Source of the DNA: Gordonia sp. UBA5067
Lineage (GTDB): Bacteria > Actinomycetota > Actinomycetes > Mycobacteriales > Mycobacteriaceae
Assembly (NCBI RefSeq): GCF_002414845.1
Contig: NZ_DIAX01000073.1
Coordinates: 1-64,000 of the forward strand
Length of the DNA: 64,000 nucleotides
Reading direction: 5' to 3'
Position 1 is the first letter of the stretch. The number at the start of each line of letters is the position of its first letter. This document shows positions 60,111-64,000 of this stretch, one piece after another. Below the pieces are notes generated by a model, which searched no databases, was not told where the DNA came from, and saw only the letters and a list, made by a program, of their open reading frames with translations. Made by a program: the position numbers and the translations under genes.

Positions 60111-63100
60111 TCAGTGCCGGATCGGCGCAGGTCGCCACAGCCCGCTGCGGACTCGGGTCCCGGTGACAAGCTCCGCCGGTGCGGTGCTCGTCGGGTCGAA
60201 CGGCCGGTACGCCTCCAGTGCGCCCCAGTCACGTCCGATATCGCCCTTGAGGTAGGTGGCCACGGTCTCCGGCTGCTGCGACACTTCCAGCCAGCCGAGC
60301 GGGCCCCCGCCGGCGGCACTCTGCCAGGTGGACACGGCGGCCGCGAGGTCCGCGCCCGGACGGATTCGCCATTTCGGGATCTCGGCGACGCCGTACCGGT
60401 GGTCGAACGGCCGTTGGCAGGGGAACACCAGGCCCGAGGTCCAGTCGACGTGGACTGGGTCCTTTTTGCCGACCAGCTGCTCCAGCGTTTGCATCTGGGG
60501 CAGCCGGGGTGGCGTGACGACGACGTATCGGTCGGTCGCCAGGTTGTCGTCGCGGGCGACGATCCGGATCGCCGTCGTTTCGGCGGGCAGGGCGTCGGTG
60601 TTGAGCCGAACGTTGCGCCACGACGGGCGCGGGCCGGGGTCGATGAGCGGAATCGACCCGGCGACGCCCAGGGCGTCGTCGCGGGTTTCCGCAGTGACCG
60701 GCGTCGTCGAATACTCCAGGACGAGGTCGGGCCGTTCGAACCAGCCGGCGGCGGAAAAGGTGATCAGCGGGTACTGCTGGAAGTCGCGTGGCAGGGCGTA
60801 CCAGCCCGAGCGCAGCCGGGCCGGTGACTGCGCGGCCGCCGAGTAGCTGCCGAGTACCGGCGTGCGGGCCGGGTCGAGGAAGAAGGGCAGGCGCGCGTGA
60901 CTGCCGTTGACCCCGGGTTGGCCGGTTAGGCCGCCGGAGGTCCCACCACTGTTGGCGGCGAGGACGCCGGGATCGTTGTTGGCGTTATCGGCGAGTACGC
61001 CCAGCGACCCCTGGGCGGCGTTGGTGACCATTCCCGTCGGCACCCCGTCGGGAGTGAACCCGTCGGTCTGCGCCGAGGCCGGGCCGGTTCCGGGGGCCGG
61101 GCGCGGACCGGCGAGCGCCTGGGCCGGGCTCAGCGATCGATCGACCGGTGCCAGCTGGAAGTTCGACGGGTCGCGCTCGGTCCAGATCTTGTCGGCCATA
61201 CCGCACTCCATACCGCGCAGCGCCTCGAGGTTGGCCCGTGGAACCGAGTACGACGACGACTGGCGCACCCCGGCCAGCACCGCCGTCACGACCTGGAACA
61301 GGACGACGGCGGCGACGACGAAGACGAGGGGCTCCGAGCGCAGCGTCGAGGTGAACCGTTCCCATCCCGTTCGCGGTTGGGGGTGTTCGGCCACGACCGG
61401 ATCGACCCCGGTGAACGGTTCCCGAAGGTGGAACAGCAAGGCGAGGGCGAGTAGGGCCAGCGCTGCGAACAGCAGCACACTGGTGACCCGGAAGCCGAAG
61501 GTCACCTGCTCGGTGCCCCACGGCATCCCCCACGCGGAGGAGTAGAAGTAGGAGTTGGGTGCGGCGAATGCGAGCGCGGCGATGAACAAGGTGAGCGCCG
61601 CGAAGATCGTGCGGTTTCGGCGCGAGTGCATCGACTGGTGGCCGACCGCGATCGCGGCGATCGCCGCCAACGCCGCCCCGAGGCCGGCGAAGACCCCGAA
61701 GTGGTGGGTCCACTTGGTGGGCGTGAACATGAGGAACAGCAGCGACGCGAAGACGATGCCGACGATCCGCCGGGTCGGCCCGCTCGCCGTGCCCGGGATC
61801 GCGCCCTTGCGCAGCAGCATCGCGGCGGACACGGCCAGGGACAGCAGCATGATCAGCACCGCGAACCGGCGGGCGATTGACCCGTTGGCCGAGTACTCGA
61901 ATAGCGACGAGTAGCGGTCGATCTCGTTGTACCAGTGCAGCGACGGGCCCAGTGCGGTCTTCATGGTGCTGGCGTCGAGGAAGGCGCGCAGCGTGAGGTT
62001 GGCGAACACGATGAACACGACAAAGGTGCCCGCGGCGAGAATCGGGGCGAGCAGGGCGAAATACGTACCGATGACCCGTCGCCGGGTTCGTGGTCCGCGT
62101 GCGCCGAAGATCTGGTCGTCGATGTCCTTGGCGCGTTTGATGAGGGCGAGGATCATCGGCCGGGCCCCGGCGATCAGTGCCGCGACGGCGAGTAGTCCGG
62201 TCGGGCCGGCGGCCAGGCTGAAGGCGCCGATCATGCAGGCGATGGCGGCGGGCAGTAGCCGGCCGGTGGCGATGGCCCGCTCCACCGAGCACCAGGTGAG
62301 CAGCGCGCCCAGGCAGATGATCGGCTCGGGACGCAGGCCGTTGTCGAAGGGGAACCACATGGCCAGGAATGCCGCCGCCGCGGTCGCGCCGACAACCGGC
62401 CGGCTGGCCGCGCGACCCAGCCGGGGCAACACCTCGTGGCTCAGGATCAACCAGACGGCGATGCCGCAGGCCAGCGCGGGCAGGCGCAGCCACGGGCTCG
62501 ACAGGTTGATCTCCGAGAGCCAGCCGAAGACCGAGTAGTACCAGCCGAAGGGCGCCTCGGGTGCCCCGAACCAGCGGAAGTAGTTGGCGGTGTAGCCGCT
62601 GGCCTGACCGACGCGGGACATGGTGAGCAGGTAACCGTCGTCGGAGGTGTTCGGACCGACGAAGTGCCAGAGGGCCAGCATGCCCAGGACAAGGTAGTCG
62701 CGGAGTTGAAGCCGCCACCATCGGGCCGGGAGGATGCGGCGATGACCGCGACGGTCGCTGCCGTCGAGGACTGCCAGGGCGATCAGTGAGGCGATGGTGG
62801 CGAGGACGCCGAGGATCAACACGATCCGTTTGACGACCGTGGCCGGGGTGTCATAACGGGTGTCGATGGTGGCCCGGGCGGACATGCCCGGCTCGGTCGC
62901 GGCGGGGCCGGTCAGGTCGGTGAAGAAGCCGGTGAGCTGCGGGCGCTGGTCGGTATCGAGGTGCTCGTCGTCGCGTCCGGCGGTGGTGCCGCTGACCGGT
63001 GACCCGTCGGGGTCGACCAACCCGGCGAACGTGGCCGTGACGGCTTTGGCGTCGGCGGTGACGTCGATGGATCGGCATTTCGGTCCGGTGACGTCGGCGA

Positions 63101-63464
63101 TCGGTGCGGCGACGACCGGAATGTTGCGGACGGTGACGGTGACGGCCGAACGGTCGGCGCTGCGCTGGACGAACAGGCCGCGTTCCTGCGCGGGAGCTGC
63201 CTGTTTGGGCACGGTCGAGAGCAGAACCGAACCGTCCGCGGGCAGTTGGGTGACCGCCGAACACGGGATTGACACGGCCAGGTTGATCGGCACGTACGAG
63301 ATCAGCGGCGCGTTGACGCTGCGCAGCACTCCGTGCTGCGGCCACGACAGTTCGGCAGTCGTCTGATTCACCGGCATGAGCGGCGTGGCCAGTGCGAGAA
63401 AAAAGCCCAGCAGGCCGGTGACAATGGCGGCGACACGGGCTCGTCGGAGGGTCTGGACTGGCAC
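60111..63464 (-). CDS. embC: Arabinosyltransferase EmbC
   Basis: An 1117-residue emb paralogue, the promoter-proximal one and so EmbC by synteny. In mycobacteria EmbC extends the arabinan of lipoarabinomannan. Features: first helix (VAAIVTGLLGFFLALATPLMP), periplasmic domain, GT-C loop TSDDGYLLTMSRV, about 14 helices, C-terminal domain with PVLGSYSAAAQ and FPCQRPFDHRYGVAEIPKWRI. The GTG at 63464 is chosen from TAGCAT 8 nt upstream and the normal N-terminal length; the frame is open for 29 more codons. It is divergent from aroQ, 62 nt apart. No aftA lies upstream, unlike M. tuberculosis. Confidence 0.93.
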   Translation of the reverse strand: MPVQTLRRARVAAIVTGLLGFFLALATPLMPVNQTTAELSWPQHGVLRSVNAPLISYVPINLAVSIPCSAVTQLPADGSVLLSTVPKQAAPAQERGLFVQRSADRSAVTVTVRNIPVVAAPIADVTGPKCRSIDVTADAKAVTATFAGLVDPDGSPVSGTTAGRDDEHLDTDQRPQLTGFFTDLTGPAATEPGMSARATIDTRYDTPATVVKRIVLILGVLATIASLIALAVLDGSDRRGHRRILPARWWRLQLRDYLVLGMLALWHFVGPNTSDDGYLLTMSRVGQASGYTANYFRWFGAPEAPFGWYYSVFGWLSEINLSSPWLRLPALACGIAVWLILSHEVLPRLGRAASRPVVGATAAAAFLAMWFPFDNGLRPEPIICLGALLTWCSVERAIATGRLLPAAIACMIGAFSLAAGPTGLLAVAALIAGARPMILALIKRAKDIDDQIFGARGPRTRRRVIGTYFALLAPILAAGTFVVFIVFANLTLRAFLDASTMKTALGPSLHWYNEIDRYSSLFEYSANGSIARRFAVLIMLLSLAVSAAMLLRKGAIPGTASGPTRRIVGIVFASLLFLMFTPTKWTHHFGVFAGLGAALAAIAAIAVGHQSMHSRRNRTIFAALTLFIAALAFAAPNSYFYSSAWGMPWGTEQVTFGFRVTSVLLFAALALLALALLFHLREPFTGVDPVVAEHPQPRTGWERFTSTLRSEPLVFVVAAVVLFQVVTAVLAGVRQSSSYSVPRANLEALRGMECGMADKIWTERDPSNFQLAPVDRSLSPAQALAGPRPAPGTGPASAQTDGFTPDGVPTGMVTNAAQGSLGVLADNANNDPGVLAANSGGTSGGLTGQPGVNGSHARLPFFLDPARTPVLGSYSAAAQSPARLRSGWYALPRDFQQYPLITFSAAGWFERPDLVLEYSTTPVTAETRDDALGVAGSIPLIDPGPRPSWRNVRLNTDALPAETTAIRIVARDDNLATDRYVVVTPPRLPQMQTLEQLVGKKDPVHVDWTSGLVFPCQRPFDHRYGVAEIPKWRIRPGADLAAAVSTWQSAAGGGPLGWLEVSQQPETVATYLKGDIGRDWGALEAYRPFDPTSTAPAELVTGTRVRSGLWRPAPIRH

Positions 63465-63472
63465 AATGGGCA

Positions 63473-63478
63473 ATGCTA
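63473..63478 (-). promoter_or_regulatory. -10 hexamer (TAGCAT) for embC
   Basis: On the minus strand TAGCAT ends 8 nt before the GTG at 63464, with no Shine-Dalgarno between. Confidence 0.5.
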
Positions 63479-63514
63479 GTCGGTGATGACACGACGACCG
63501 CCAACTGTCGCGTC

Positions 63515-63520
63515 TAGGGT
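63515..63520 (+). promoter_or_regulatory. -10 hexamer (TAGGGT) for aroQ, leaderless-type
   Basis: TAGGGT ends 6 nt before the ATG at 63527. Same hexamer and spacing as at 2098. Confidence 0.55.
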
Positions 63521-63526
63521 TGTTAT

Positions 63527-63994
63527 ATGGCCGAGAATGAACCGCTTCCACTTCTGTTGCTCAACGGTCCCAACCTGAACACGCTGGGCCTTCGCCAGCC
63601 GGACGTGTACGGCTCGGCGACGCTCGCCGAGGTTGTGCGTGATTGCGAGCGCCTGGCCGCGGAACTCGGTTTCGGCCTGCGTGCAGCGCAGACCAACCAC
63701 GAGGGCGAGATGATTGATTGGCTGCACGCGGCGCGCGGTCAGGTCGGCGGCATCATCATCAATCCGGGGGCGTGGTCGCATACGTCGATTGCCCTGGCCG
63801 ACGCGCTGGTGATCCCCGAGGTACCGATCGTCGAGGTCCACATCAGCAACATCCACCAGCGCGAATCGTTCCGGCACCACTCCTATGTTTCGCCGCTCGC
63901 GGTGGGTGTCATCGCCGGCCTCGGGGTGCGCGGGTACGAATACGCGGTGCGCCACCTCGTCGCGCTACTCGCGCCGCCGGCCGCCGACGCCTAA
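63527..63994 (+). CDS. aroQ: Type II 3-dehydroquinate dehydratase
   Basis: A 155-residue shikimate-pathway enzyme that dehydrates 3-dehydroquinate to 3-dehydroshikimate and forms dodecamers in the family. All signatures are present: NGPNLNTLGLRQPDVYG with the catalytic tyrosine, the flexible-loop arginine, QTNHEGEMIDWLH, INPGAWSHTSIALADAL, and EVHISNIHQRESFRHHSY with the catalytic histidine. The protein is complete, ending 6 nt before the window edge. It stands alone beside embC rather than with aroB/aroK, which would be its usual neighbours. It is probably leaderless. Confidence 0.97.
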   Translation: MAENEPLPLLLLNGPNLNTLGLRQPDVYGSATLAEVVRDCERLAAELGFGLRAAQTNHEGEMIDWLHAARGQVGGIIINPGAWSHTSIALADALVIPEVPIVEVHISNIHQRESFRHHSYVSPLAVGVIAGLGVRGYEYAVRHLVALLAPPAADA

Positions 63995-64000
63995 CTCCCG

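Overview
The window is GC-rich actinobacterial DNA that carries the mycolic-acid and arabinogalactan assembly locus of the order Mycobacteriales. Diagnostic genes are glf, glfT2, the decaprenyl-phosphate ribose synthase gene ubiA, aftB, two mycolyltransferases, a Culp6-type cutinase, fadD32, pks13, accD4 and three tandem emb arabinosyltransferase genes. Gene order follows, in inverted orientation, the Mycobacterium tuberculosis stretch from about Rv3793 to Rv3838c. LGFP repeats on secreted proteins and a reduced neighbourhood fit a Gordonia- or Rhodococcus-like genome better than a Mycobacterium. The genus is my inference. The first 19 bases are a Tn5/Nextera mosaic end, so the window starts at a contig end with untrimmed adapter.

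Layout. 1-413: adapter and G-rich sequence without a convincing gene. 0.4-2.9 kb: a diiron oxygenase (AurF type) coupled to a DUF4873 protein, then a CPBP membrane protein. 2.9-4.2 kb (minus): two fluoride channel subunits and a universal stress protein. 4.4-10.4 kb: pheA and a phosphoglycerate-mutase-like gene, a minus-strand pair (septum-formation protein and small zincin), then serS and two membrane proteins. 10.5-14.0 kb (minus): 2OG-Fe(II) oxygenase, metallo-beta-lactamase/Rieske fusion and a secreted protein. 14.0-20.2 kb: two PlsC-type acyltransferases, a prolyl-iminopeptidase-like hydrolase, an M28 peptidase and a HAD phosphatase. Two short arrays of a 22-nt periodic repeat flank this block. 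20.5-22.8 kb: a SpoIID/LytB protein with an LGFP-like tail and a DUF2185-like protein.

23-32.8 kb is the cell-wall core. Glf makes UDP-galactofuranose and GlfT2 polymerises galactan. The PAP2 phosphatase and UbiA act in the decaprenyl-phosphoryl-arabinose route. AftB caps arabinan, and the mycolyltransferases attach mycolates. 32.9-39.5 kb is an insertion relative to M. tuberculosis: a FadD17-like steroid acyl-CoA ligase converges on a branched-chain-type ABC transporter. The transporter includes a rare LivH-LivM-LivG fusion. Both promoters carry a perfect match to the KstR sterol-catabolism operator. 39.7-51.8 kb: DUF732 lipoprotein, cutinase, an LLM F420 oxidoreductase, fadD32-pks13-accD4 and a duplicated-motif lipoprotein. 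52-63.5 kb: an MFS transporter, then embB, embA and embC on the minus strand. 63.5 kb to the end: aroQ.

A recurring feature is a TANNNT -10 hexamer placed 6-8 nt before the start codon with no Shine-Dalgarno sequence. It occurs at the CPBP gene, pheA, serS, the first plsC, the DUF2185 gene, glf, the fadD17-like gene, embA, embC and aroQ, and it suggests leaderless transcripts.
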